Positions 24,401 through 33,844 of a stretch of 64,000 bases of DNA are shown here, one piece after another; position 1 is the stretch's first letter; each line of letters begins with the position of its first letter. Position numbers and translations under genes: made by a program. The notes below the pieces were generated by a model. It saw only the letters and a list, made by a program, of their open reading frames with translations. It did not search any database and was not told the DNA's origin. The stretch is from contig LGRX02003711.1 in assembly GCA_001247695.2 (NCBI GenBank), positions 1 through 64,000 of the forward strand, read 5' to 3'. The DNA comes from Cymbomonas tetramitiformis (lineage: Eukaryota > Chlorophyta > Pyramimonadophyceae > Pyramimonadales > Pyramimonadaceae).

Positions 24401-24622
24401 AAGGCACTGGACTTTGCCATTGCGGCCACCACCACACAGGACCCGGTTTTCGGAGTCGGAATATACCCGACATATGAGAAAACCCCCTATAGGAAACTAT
24501 ACAATGCACATGCAGGGCACCTAGTGCACGAACTGTTTGAAATACCACAAGGCAAATTCACATTCCTGCCCCCTGACCACTGGATGGGTGCCACCCACCA
24601 GCAAGCGAAACAGTGCAACTAG
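21437..24622 (+). pseudogene. LINE ORF2, segment 2: RT palm and PCIF1-like methyltransferase domain
   Basis: This segment is in the same frame as segment 1. RT motif A is VDFENAYGSVDH (Asp at 21542), motif B is GLLQGDSMSPLLF, and the catalytic box is AFVDDLLIL (FVDD at 21881-21892), so the three catalytic Asp are present. A long thumb and linker follows. The last ~150 residues (about 24190-24622) resemble the PCIF1 family of RNA adenosine-N6 methyltransferases: ELFASPLNVHH, then FGARGSAW, then GAYQFNPEYTPQDL, then FLPPDHW. PCIF1 proteins use an NPPF catalytic motif; here the matching position reads NPEY, so activity is uncertain. A TAG at 24620-24622 ends the frame, but coding-like sequence continues in frame (NLRVLIVANKAGW), consistent with a nonsense mutation. 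Confidence 0.75.
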
Positions 24623-25447
24623 AACCTCAGGGTACTGATTGTTGCCAACAAAGCGGGGTGGCAGGCCCACTGCGGGGACCCAGATATTGCTGCGGATTGC
24701 ATAAGAAAGGCACTCACAACTTGCCCGCAGAGCAAAGTCCGCACGACCACAACCGTCAAACAGCCGGCAAGGGAGGCGAACCAGCACGACACGAACGAAC
24801 CAAACCAAGAAGGGTACACCCTCGGTACCGACTGTACTGTGGACACAAGGCCATGGCAGAGATATGAACTCCCGGAGATTAAGGCAAAGGACATGACGAA
24901 TGCAATAGGAAGAATGTGCAACACAGGGCCACACATAAGGAACGACCTCTGCCCCCAGTGCTACAACATACAGACAGAAGTTGAAACATGGTGGGAGGAC
25001 AGCCACCTCCATGTGGAAGACGGACCAGCCAAATGGGAGCTCCTCCCCGGAAGCAGGGGAGGAAAATGGGACATACACCCCCCCACAGTGCAACAGGTGA
25101 TAGAAGCGAACACCTTACACACCAGACTTAGAAGACAGACTGACGCCCAAACGCTATGGGACAAAGTGGCGAGGTCAAAAATTGTCAGATACCCCGCCGA
25201 CTTCTGGCCCGAGCACGAACCGGGGGTCCAAGGGAGGAGATGGGAACTAACGAGGGACCGAACAGAGGACCCCAGGAACCTACCCCCGAGTGACACACCA
25301 GCCCAACTGACATACCCCTCCCCTCAAAGGGCACACGAAGCGACCTCGTACCTATACACTGAACGGCATGAGATCGGCCAACAAAAGCCAGCCCATCATC
25401 ATCCCAGTGGATGTGAAAAGCAAATCAAGAGCAGGGCGGGGCCGTGA
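24623..25447 (+). pseudogene. LINE ORF2, segment 3: end of PCIF1-like region and linker
   Basis: The segment is open in the same frame as segments 1 and 2. It begins with NLRVLIVANKAGWQAH, which looks like the last strand of the methyltransferase-like fold. A region with possible metal ligands follows (MCNTGPHIRNDLCPQC, about 24910-24960). The remainder is charged and unrecognised. The frame closes with TGA at 25445-25447, and coding potential passes to frame 1, which implies a frameshift around 25400-25450. Confidence 0.6.
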
Positions 25448-26739
25448 CAAGATACCACAAACTCATACATATTCCCAACCCAGATGCAAGGCAGCATGGA
25501 AGGATGATACGATGTGACCGATCATCGCCCAACAATTGTTGGTCTCTGGGTAACGGAGTAAGCGGACCCTGCTGGCATGCCCCCCAGTGGCTCCCGGTCG
25601 ATGGATGGGACCTGTTGGTCCATGGTTATGTCATGAATGCAGTCACACCACACAGCATGGACACCCCATGTCAAAAAAAGGAAACATGCGGGCACCTAAG
25701 TGCTCCCCACAAAATTCAAGGGAGAACACAGAAGTTGTACATCACCACCTTCTGCCTCTCCTCGCAGCACGACAGACGAATCTACCGAGCTCTCCAAGAG
25801 GCAGTGCCCGCCAGAATGGCACCACAGGGATAACCGCCTCCCAAAACCCACTTCCACCCGGCGGCCGTCCCCGTTCACAGCGATCCGCCAGTACTTCATA
25901 TCAAGGTCAAAGAACGCAAGTCCCCCGGCATGTGTAATAACCATGAGCACTGTACACGGAGAGGGAGCTAGCGTCAGACGAATCCAAGACGCTCCCAAAA
26001 AGCGAGCCGTAGACGAATCCCCGACGCACTCAAAGAGGCAGTACCCATCAGAAGGGTACCACAGGGACAGCCACATCCCATCATCCAAATCATTCCAGTG
26101 GCCGTCCCCGTTCACAACGAGATGCCAGTACCCCATAAAGTGGGTATCGACCTATACACAGACGGCAGCAAGAGAGAAGTTGAGACAGAGGAAGGAGGCA
26201 AAGAATGGGCCTCAGGAGCTGCGGTATGGGACCCCAGGTCCGGAGAAGGGGAGGCCCACATGATTAGATGGGAAGGTGAGGACCAGGAGGTGAACAGAGC
26301 CGAGCTTCTTGCCATACAGAAAGCAGTAACGCTCCCGCCGCCACCAAGTGGCGAAGGACTCACCATTTGCACGGACAGTGCCAATTCCATTAGACAACTG
26401 GAGAACATGAGAACAAAACCCCACAGCATGGAACACCACCGGCAAAGAGACCTCCTATATGCCATACTGGTCAACATTGAGGCATTGGTAGCAGCGGGGC
26501 ACACGGTCTCCCTACTGAAAGTCAAGGCACATACAGGAATTGCGGGAAACGAAAAAGCTGACGAGGCAGCCAAGCAAGCCTGCACTACAGGGACCCTCAC
26601 GGAGGCGTGGGATAATGACGAAACAATACAAGTCAAACCCATAGTACCAGATGGAGACTCGGACAGCAGAGAACTAAAAGGAAAGCTCGCGGTCCAGAAA
26701 TATGTAACCACATTACTCCGCGAACAGCAAGCCCGATGA
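25444..26739 (+). pseudogene. LINE ORF2, segment 4: RNase H
   Basis: Frame 1 carries a linker with stops at 25831 (TAA) and about 25969 (TAG), then a complete ribonuclease HI domain at about 26140-26620. The catalytic set is DLYTDGS (Asp), NRAELLAIQ (Glu), ICTDSANS (Asp) and NEKADEAA (Asp), with KVKAHTGIAGN supplying the usual His. RNase H removes template RNA during cDNA synthesis. The linker contains an in-frame duplication of 237 bp; the second copy reads CAG where the first has the TAA stop. A TGA at 26737-26739 separates this segment from the next one, which is in the same frame. Confidence 0.85.
25773..26130 (+). repeat. imperfect 237 bp in-frame duplication in the ORF2 linker
   Basis: The segment around AAGAGGCAGT at 25796 recurs at 26033, an offset of 237 bp or exactly 79 codons. 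Both copies encode an AL(Q/K)EAVP-type segment followed by AVPVH. A shorter third piece (GACGAATCC) lies between them. Confidence 0.75.
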
Positions 26740-28329
26740 AACAGCAGGCTCACGGCAAAAATGACCGAGCTTCAAGGAGAACCCACAACCTGGACCCACC
26801 AACTGAAAACAAAGCACATTTTCAGGTGGGAAGCACACCATGACCAAGCACAGCAAAATGAAGAGGAGCAAGCAACGATACGGGACCCAAAGCCCAACCA
26901 GCAGCAACAAGCCGACCAGACCAGAGACGAAGAAGACAGGCAAATAAAAGCCATGATGGAACAAAGGGAGGATGAAGAGATGCTCCTTATACGAGACATG
27001 CACGAGCAACAAGATCGAAGGGAGACAGAAGGCAGAACAGGCCCCACCCGGGGAAGCGACCCCAAACCTGCAGAGACACCACCCCAACCCTATGAACGGG
27101 AAGAAATATTTGAGGAACTCAATGAACTAGTGGAGAGACTCGAGGTGACCCAAAAGCAACACAATGATGAGGAAACCTTTGGGATGCTCAATGAACTCAT
27201 TGAACAGCGGGAAGCACCTCAAGGGAGGCCGGCAAATGAAAAACAAGCTCACCATGACCGGGTCACGGAGGAGTCCAGAGTCCATGCGATGATAGAGGAC
27301 CCGTTGCCAAGAACAAGATGGAAACAACGAAAGCATGACATGACACACAACAGAACGAAAAACAGGAACGCCCCCCAGGCTCGAGAGAGCAAGGCCACCG
27401 ACAACTGGCTGAACGAAACAATGGAGCACCTCAGGGGAGACAAGCCACTACACAAAATAGCGAACGGCTTCTGGAAACGAGCCACCTACGCGGCACGAAA
27501 AACAATACTCAAATGCAGACTGAGAATACTGCCAGCACAAGACTATGAGACGGCGAAAAACTCAACCGGAGGAAACGGAAAGTGCACCCTGGAAGGATGC
27601 CGACACAAAGGAGTGGACTACACAAAGGGCTTCCTTATGAAAGTGGGGCATGCCCTAGGGGGATGCGACAACCCACAAATGAGGGGAATGTTCTCAGATA
27701 GGGCGGACGCCCACGCAGACGAACTTAAACACATACTTGACCATCATAGGAAAGGAGGGTGCAAGGTCCTCGCCTACACCGGGAAAAAGAGGGACCCAGG
27801 GGTCAAGCCAAGGGTACTCCCGAACTACATACTCACCAGAGGCCAATGCAGACAGGATGGAAAGGACAACCCAGGCAGGAACGATGGGCCCGACACAGTA
27901 CCGAGCTTCGTAGACATAGTCATGATAGAGGGCCTGGAGGACCTGGAAGAAGGGTGGGAATGCACACAACAGGAAGCACCAACAAGAGTCAAAAACCTAC
28001 ACCTCATTGAGGTGGCCCACACCGACGATGAGAAATGGGGGCCCAAGCTCTTAGAGAAGTACATGAAATATGGACCACTGCTACAACTGCTACGCAGGCA
28101 CGGATTCCGTGCCAAACTCCATGTCTTTGCAGTGGGCAGAACAGGCACGGTGTACGAGCACAACCGGAACATACTCGAGCAACTTGGACTCGACAGAAAA
28201 GAAGCCATGCAGGCGCTACAAAGAATACACGACCTGACGGTGAACTACGCACACAGCAGCTACCAGCTATACAGAAGACTCAGACAAGAGAAGCAGGAGG
28301 AGGAAAAAGATAAGAACCACCCAGTGTGA
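26740..28329 (+). pseudogene. LINE ORF2, segment 5: CCHC zinc finger and restriction-like endonuclease-like domain
   Basis: This segment is in the same frame as the RNase H segment, past the TGA; the first ATG is at 26761. The N-terminal part is Gln/Glu-rich and probably coiled (EEIFEELNELVERLE, repeated as ETFGMLNELIEQRE). At about 27580-27670 there is a zinc-binding pattern of two Cys, a His and a Cys (KCTLEGC ... GHALGGC), typical of the region before the C-terminal endonuclease of early-branching LINEs. Residues at about 27890-28180 (VPSFVDIVMIEG ... LHLIEVAHTDDEKW ... KYMKYGPLL) resemble the PD-(D/E)xK fold of restriction-like endonucleases. The frame ends in a TGA at 28327. The last ~75 codons are shared with the fragment at 14642. 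Confidence 0.7.
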
Positions 28330-28344
28330 ATTGTCCCATTAAGG

Positions 28345-28440
28345 CCGCCACTTGTGGCGGTCCGGCCCAGAGTAGGGCCGGGGAAATTAATTTACTCATA
28401 CGCCCGAAGGGCGTGGTTTTTTCTTTTTCTTTTTTCTTTT
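28345..28440 (+). other. LINE 3'-terminal triple-hairpin module, copy 2, with pyrimidine tail
   Basis: Hairpins 1 and 2 (28345-28360 and 28362-28381) are identical to those of copy 1. Hairpin 3 (28401-28413) is CGCCC-GAA-GGGCG, where copy 1 lacks the GAA loop. The tail at 28417-28440 is T-rich with single C residues, not a poly(A) tail. Confidence 0.85.
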
Positions 28441-28812
28441 CATAAACGAGGGAGAGGAAAGGCTGCACATGGAAGGCACGGAGCGAGGAGGCCAGAGTAC
28501 TTGAGCTCAGTACGGACTCTAGGCCACGGACCCACGGACCGGTGTAGCTAGCCCAATTGAGGTAACCAACATAGCCAGAAGGGAAACCCCCCAGGATAAA
28601 TTATATAACCGACGAGTGGAAACACCCCAAGACCTACAGGTCACCAAAACGGGGCTGAAAACGGCGATGAAGCACCTACAAGGGGACAAACCGCTGCGCA
28701 AGATTTTCAATGATTTCTGGAGGGGAGCGACCTGCACACATGGAGAGGAAAATGCTCCTCAAAAAGCAGGATGGGGGTCCTCCGTCCCGGCGCAAGACTA
28801 CGACGCGGCGAA

Positions 28813-29233
28813 AAGCGCAGGCCGCAGCACGAGGAAAGTACCCGCTCAACGGACGCGGAAGGCACAGGCCGCAGCACAGGAAAGTACCCGCCAACGGACG
28901 CAAAAAGCGCAGGCCGCAGCACGAGGAAAGTACCCGCTCAACGGACGCCAAAGCGCAGGCCGCAGCACAGGAAAGTACCCGCCAACGGACGCGAAAAGCG
29001 CAGGCCGCAGCACGAGGAAAGTACCCGCTCAACGGACGCAAAAGCGCAGGCCGCAGCACGAGGAAAGTACCCACTCAACGGACGCGGAAGGCGCAGTCCA
29101 CAGCACGAGGAAAATACCCGCTCAACGGACGCGAAAAGCGCAGGCCGCAACACGAGGAAAGTACCCGCTCAACGGACGCGGAAGGCGCAGGCCGCAGCAC
29201 AGGAAAGTACCCGCTCAACGGACGCGGAAGGCG
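28813..29233 (+). repeat. ~45 bp minisatellite inside the LINE copy
   Basis: About nine or ten units of roughly 42-46 bp are built on GCGCAGGCCGCAGCACGAGG, AAAGTACCCGCTCAACGG and ACGCG. Two unit types are mixed: one has GCACGAGGAAAG, the other a 2-3 bp shorter GCACAGGAAAG, with CGCTCAACGG or CGCCAACGG. They replace the sequence that encodes the zinc finger in element B. Confidence 0.9.
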
Positions 29234-30015
29234 CAGCGTCGAATGTGCGACGGGATTCCTAATACGGCCGGGCCACCCGCTGGGGGGGGGTACCCCGCAC
29301 GGCACGCAAGCATGCAGGGAATAACCGCAGCGAGGGCGGACTCTACAACGGACAGCAGGCTATCTATCGAAAGAGCTACGGAACCACAGAAAGGGTGCTG
29401 GGTGCGGAGTACTTGCATACACCGGCAAGCAAACAGGGGGAAGGCAGCAGGCCAGACCAAACCCGTAATTCTGCCGGACTGCAATCTCACGAGGGAGCAA
29501 TGCAAGCGAGACGGAAAGGGCAGCCCAGGAGCCGCTAGGCTGATGGACGCGTCATGGTATGTACCCAGCTTGGCAGACGTGGTCCGCATAGAGGGCAGGC
29601 AGGAACGGCAAGGGGAACAAAGAGTACACCCATCCAGTAGGAGGCAACAAAAGTGACCAAAATACACCTAGTTGAACTCGCGCACACGGACGACAAAAAC
29701 TGGGGACAGAAACTCCTGGGAAAGTACACAACGTACGGGCCCCTCCTAGAGCTCCTCAAGGCGCATGCATGGGTTCAGAGCGGAGCTCCATGCCATGATG
29801 CTGGGGAGAACGGGCACGGTGTACGAGGACATCCTGGAAATCCTAAAACAGCTAGGACTCAACAAAAAGGAGGCCAAACAAGATAATACTTGGAGGAGTA
29901 CATGACGTGACAGCGGGTTACGCCCACAACGTGTACCAACTTTACAGAGAAGTGCGACGGGAAGACCAACAGGAGAGAAAGGAAAGCCACCCAACACGAG
30001 TCCAGCCCCACGAAA

Positions 30016-30055
30016 GAGCCGCCACTTGAGGGCGGCTCGGCCCAGAGTAGGGCTG
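30016..30055 (+). other. LINE 3'-terminal hairpin module, copy 3 (diverged)
   Basis: Hairpin 1 is now GAGCCGCC (30016-30023) paired with GGCGGCTC (30031-30038) around an ACTTGAG loop. Hairpin 2 is CGGCCC-AGAGTA-GGGCTG with one G-U pair (30038-30055). The sequence has changed but the stems persist and both loops are kept, which supports selection on structure. Hairpin 3 is no longer clear. Confidence 0.75.
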
Positions 30056-30108
30056 GGATCAACATGCTCACACGCCCAAAGGATGTAGATGTTTCTTCTT
30101 TCCTTTCT

Positions 30109-31014
30109 GGGAGGGAGCCTGGGCTCGCTGCTGGAATAGGTGCATGCATGGTGTGGATGGGGTCGATGTTTGAAGCTGAGCACCAGGGACTCCAGGGTGC
30201 AGTGCAACAGGTCGCCGTTCAGGCATTCCTGGGAGGCAATCGGTGACAAAGGTCATCGATGCATTATGATGGGGGGGGTCATTTCTCAGTGGATAACAGC
30301 TCAGTGGGTATCACCGCCAATGCTTGCATGTCGGAGTGTAGCCTGGATGGCGACACCCTTTTTGCCGTTAGGCACAACTACAAATTTGAACCCTCCCACT
30401 ACAATTTATGATGATGACTACGACTAATGAGAACAACGATACGCCGCTCCAGGGCGGCACAACTAGAATGACAATAGCGAATAGTAGAACGGCGAATGGA
30501 TCAGCAGACATAGCCACGTGGCCAGTTCGGCGAGCACAGCAGTGAGTGTGCCGTCGAGTAGAGCGGCGGCTGGATCTGCGAGAGGAGCAACAAACGCTCG
30601 AGGCATCAGAGGCATGCATAGGTCTACGAGGTCAGCGTGAGCAAGCCACCACAGCGCGGGGGTTGCAGGAACGGAGGCAGGTGGGGCCACAGCAGGGTTG
30701 ACGGCGAGGTTAGCGAGCAGAGCAGCGGGTGAGGTGGTGATGAGAAGGGGGATTTTTATTACCAGGTGGCGAGGCCTGACCGGCGGCTGACACGGCAGCC
30801 GGTGAGGGCGGGTGGTGGACGTGGATAGGCCGGTGAGCGGCCGGTGAGCAGCCGGGACAGGGCACGCGGGGGCGAGAAGCACGGTGTCGGATGCGCTCGA
30901 TGGAGGAGCTTTCTCAGGGAGAGGCTGAGAGAGTGAGTGAGGCGCCGGAGGCAAGGATTTTGTCCCTTGGGCTAGGATGGTGCAGGTGAAGGCGCGGCCC
31001 TACTAGGTTGCTGA
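30109..31014. other. no convincing gene
   Basis: This is mixed-composition DNA that becomes GC-rich from about 30480. A Pro/Ala-rich open frame on the minus strand (30463-30954) looks like a compositional artefact. No domain was recognised. Confidence 0.45.
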
Positions 31015-31209
31015 GTGCGGATATGGTGGCCGGGTGAGGGTAATAGCTTTCCAGGGGTGGTCCATGCTTGGGAGCCTTGGAGTTGGCAACATACGGTTAT
31101 CGGTTATGATGATGGGAATGAGGTCGTGAACCACACTTTGAACGAAGAGCAGGTGGAGTGGTTGATTGCCGCGGAACGGGCGGGTAGCATGCTTAAGGGT
31201 GCGGAGTGA
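31015..31209 (+). pseudogene. Tudor-like domain fragment
   Basis: The short frame reads RIWWPGEGNSFPGVVHAW, then HTVIGYDDGNEVVNH, then EEQVEWL. This matches the general pattern of Tudor-like chromatin-binding modules: WWP, then G.V, then H.V.YDDG, then a closing W. A stop codon lies immediately upstream and the frame closes at 31209, so only this module survives in one frame. It lies about 530 bp from the copia insertion. Its parent gene or element is unknown; resemblance by eye only. Confidence 0.45.
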
Positions 31210-31736
31210 TTGATTCCCACGATGCCCGAGAGAGGGCGGGCCCAGCCACCTAGCAGCAAACCCTTGGACAATGAGGTGCTGGAATCCATTCCTGTGCCAG
31301 ATGGCTGGACTGTGCTTCTTGGCGGGACCGAGGATGTTTCGGGGTTGCCCAAGGAGCTTGGCAACGCAGGGAGCCAAGATGTTGCGTGCTGAGGGTCGCG
31401 GCCCGCAAGGGTTGGATGTGAACGGTGGCGTGCGTGGTGGGGGCGAGAGGGTCGTTGCGGAGTGGTCTGGCGAGCACGTGCACCCCGGTGCGCATAACTG
31501 CGTGGGGGACGGTGCAGTGGAGGCCGAGGGCGGCAGAGAGGAGCAAGGTGAGGTCCTCCAGCGGCTGGCAGAGTTGGACGCCCCGCAGTCCCCGGCACAC
31601 TCAGAGGGTCCCTAGAGGGCGCGGATGTTAGGGTGTGACACCCACAGGGGGTTGGTGTAGCAAATGACGGAGCAGGCGAGGGGGTTGCGGAGGGGTCGGC
31701 CGCGGGCACGGCGGGTGCATAGTGGGCACGCCACGG

Positions 31737-32181
31737 TATTGGAATCTGCAGTGTCTGCTGATCAGTTTGGTGTAAAGCATGACTGTGTAGGCCTTGCACA
31801 GTAGTCAGGATGCTCAAACCCTGAAGGAACCCTAAAGAAACCCTATGAAACCCTTAGATCTAGATCTGTAGATCTGCTGAACTAATCGTGGCCGTTGGAT
31901 CATATGATGACCATCGGCAGGACACAGTGTGTAATAGCTCGCGGCCCATCTTCTGATAGTGGGCCGGAGAGTTCATCGGCCCATCGTAGACGTGTCATTG
32001 CAGTCGTTATGAACTCGACAGTGACACGCCAGACTCTAATTAGTGAACTTTCGCTTAGACTGCCCAATCAGTAATGTTTGGGCGCTAATGTTCGTGGCGT
32101 TTCAAGCTGCGAACTGGTATATCCTTTGAGAATGAAAGTTTACGCTCGCTTTTGCAAACTACCCTGTATAGAATTCCAACA
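31737..32181 (+). repeat. 5' LTR of the copia element
   Basis: The LTR starts TATTGGAATC and ends ATTCCAACA, so its termini are TA...CA rather than TG...CA. The terminal 8 bp are inverted repeats with one mismatch, at the second base. CCCTAAAG and CCCTATGAAACCC motifs lie near position 100. The preceding CACGG is the target duplication. Confidence 0.97.
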
Positions 32182-32194
32182 GGTTATGGGCCCA
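32182..32194 (+). other. primer-binding site complementary to the initiator tRNA-Met anticodon region
   Basis: GGTTATGGGCCCA immediately follows the 5' LTR. It is complementary to the anticodon stem-loop of eukaryotic initiator tRNA-Met (GGGCCCAUAACC), not to the tRNA 3' end. Drosophila copia is known to prime from a cleaved half of this tRNA. Confidence 0.85.
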
Positions 32195-32263
32195 CTTACG
32201 ACTTGTAAGTGAGTTCTATTTTGTTTATCACGCAAATCTCCGCTGCGCGTACGAGAATTCATT

Positions 32264-33844
32264 ATGGCAAAGGGCAAGAGTCAAGCGACGATACCGTCTC
32301 CTCCTGGTGGTGCGCCAGCATCTGAGGAGAAGCCGGGCGAGTCGTCTTTGCGGGATATTGCGCTGAGTGGTCAGCAAGAGCAAATCTCGGCGCTTACGGA
32401 TATGATGAAGGGTATACATGCTCAACTCTACGAGCTTCGCAGCCTTAAACAGACAGGTCCCCGCGCCACTGTCCCTGTGGACTAACATCTTAATTCGTCG
32501 CTCACTGGTGGGTGACGTCCTTTACCAAGTCTTTCTGATATGACTAAGGGGCTTTCCGCGGACTCGCACTTTTCTGGCAAGGATACTGACCAGGAAGGAA
32601 TTTGGGACGAGTGGCTTGCGAAAATTCGGCCTTCTCTGCGTCACCCTTCTCTGGCGCTATTGCTTTCGGAATCCACTCCGCTTCATATGCTGAGGGGGGA
32701 TGACTCCTATCTTGAGGAAGCGAATCAACTGTTTTATGACTTCCTCTGTCGTGTTACCAATAGCACTGCGAACGCTATCGTTCGCAGCTACGAACAGTAC
32801 TCTGACGGTCACGGAGCCTGGCTTGAGCTGTCCAAATTGTGACGCAACACTAGTGTCGTCTACTTCATCAACCAGGTGGATAAGCTGCTTTTACTGCCTA
32901 ATCAACTTTCGAGCCTTGCTCCTCCTCTTCCGACGTTTCTGGAATCGAAGGAGACTCTTCGGCGTATACACGAGTACTCCGTGAACGCGCGCGTTACACC
33001 TTCTGGCAAACCTCTGTGTATGGAGACAGTTGAGACCATATACTCTGCTATGGCTATTGTGCGACTGCACCCCGACTATATGCTCCTCAAGGCCAAATTC
33101 ATGGTTGAGTCCCTCCCTACTGCGAATATGCTGTCTGACCAAGTTACATCTCACTACGACACCATACTCGCCCCGCGCCCTGCTGTGACGCACACTGCCC
33201 ACGCAGTGCACCACGCTGGCGACAAATCTGAATCTGAGGCTGCTGGTGCTATTGCTGATGACAGGCGTAAGCAGGAGGAATTAAAACGACAGCGACTGGC
33301 TGTCAAGGTCCCGTGCCCTGTCTGTCACAGGCGTGGACATCCTTCTAAGGACTGTTTCATCAAGAACGTCGAGAAGAGGGAAGCGTTCTTCAAGAAAGCT
33401 TCTCCAGGTACCAAGGCGGCAATTCTTAAGAGGGTGGCAGACTATGAGAAGCATGGTAGCTTACCGAAGCCTGGTGAACATCTTGGTGGTGCGGCTGGGC
33501 AGTCTGAACTTCATCCTGGCCTGGAGGAAAGTGGTGAAGCTCTGTTTGCTCTTCGGGAGGCTAGTCCATCTGACTTGCACCCTGGTCTGGACGAGACTGG
33601 TGAGGACATATATGCCAGTTCCCTACGCTCTGGGCTAGCTGAGGCTAGTAATTCTAACATCTCTGACTCACTGGCTCCTTGCCCGACCTCGTGCCAGCTA
33701 TCGACATGTGGTCGAAGCTCTGTACCGGTGGAATCTTCATTACCGGACGGTGCACACTCTGACCTGAGCTCTGGGCTAGCTGAGGCTGGTAATTTTAACA
33801 TCTCTGAGTCACTGCCTCCTAGCCCGGCCCCGTGCCAGCCCTGA
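32264..33844 (+). pseudogene. copia Gag, with nonsense codons
   Basis: A single frame runs from the ATG at 32264 (MAKGKSQATIPSPPGG) and is interrupted by TAA at 32483, TGA near 32516 and TGA at 32840. The reading is otherwise continuous. The middle part matches copia Gag layout (WDEWLAKIRPSL, LFYDFLCRV, LPTANMLSDQVTSHYDTIL). A zinc knuckle CPVCHRRGHPSKDC (CX2CX4HX4C, about 33313-33354) binds RNA. The tail has two worn repeats of LHPGL(D/E)E(T/S)GE and GLAEA(S/G)N.NIS. Every stop is one C-to-T change from a Gln or Arg codon. Gag forms the particle that packages element RNA. Confidence 0.85.

Larger units (their letters stand above)
13194..28440 (+). mobile_element. element B: giant LINE-like retrotransposon, about 15 kb
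   Basis: The 5' motif at 13194-13248 (GAGGGACACTT, then GCCGCCTGAGCGTGCCACC) is shared with element C. It is followed by an ORF1-type protein (13525-16409, interrupted by an inserted LINE fragment), tandem ~460 bp repeats (about 17040-17990), a very long ORF2 (17612-28329) and a structured 3' end with a pyrimidine tail. ORF2 encodes Ulp1-like, APE, RT, PCIF1-like, RNase H, CCHC and restriction-like-endonuclease-like modules. APE plus a C-terminal endonuclease is the arrangement known from the Dualen/RandI clade of green algae. That ORF1 and ORF2 belong to one element is inferred from the same ORF1-then-repeats order in element C. Splice-like signals in ORF1 leave room for doubt. ORF2 has in-frame stops, so the copy is inactive. 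Confidence 0.65.
28590..30108 (+). mobile_element. divergent 5'-truncated LINE copy with internal minisatellite
   Basis: Translated pieces match ORF2 segment 5 in order: MKHLQGDKPLRKIFNDFW (28670-28730, compare MEHLRGDKPLHKIANGFW), PAQDYDAAKSAG, FLIRPGHPLGG (about 29250), NLTREQCKRDGKG (about 29490), VPSLADVVRIEG (about 29560) and IHLVELAHTDDKNWGQKL (29659-29712). The copy is in several frames with stops, so it is dead. A tandem repeat occupies the place of the zinc-binding stretch. It ends in a diverged hairpin module and a T/C-rich tail (30090-30108). The source of 28441-28589 is unclear. Confidence 0.75.

Noticed and set aside
17612..26739. A variant genetic code in which TAA and TAG encode glutamine
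   Set aside because: Only a handful of TAA/TAG codons occur in about 2,900 codons, while CAA and CAG are used freely for Gln. A reassigned code would show many more. Simple nonsense mutations explain the stops.
28844..29262. Arg-rich proteins encoded by the minisatellite (KVPAQRTRKAQAAAR repeats)
   Set aside because: All three plus frames are open because the unit lacks stops. The surrounding sequence is a dead LINE copy.
31104..31817. Minus-strand frame overlapping the Tudor-like fragment and the 5' LTR, considered as a recombinase
   Set aside because: It is Pro/Arg-rich, runs into the LTR and lacks the conserved R-H-R-Y residues of tyrosine recombinases.
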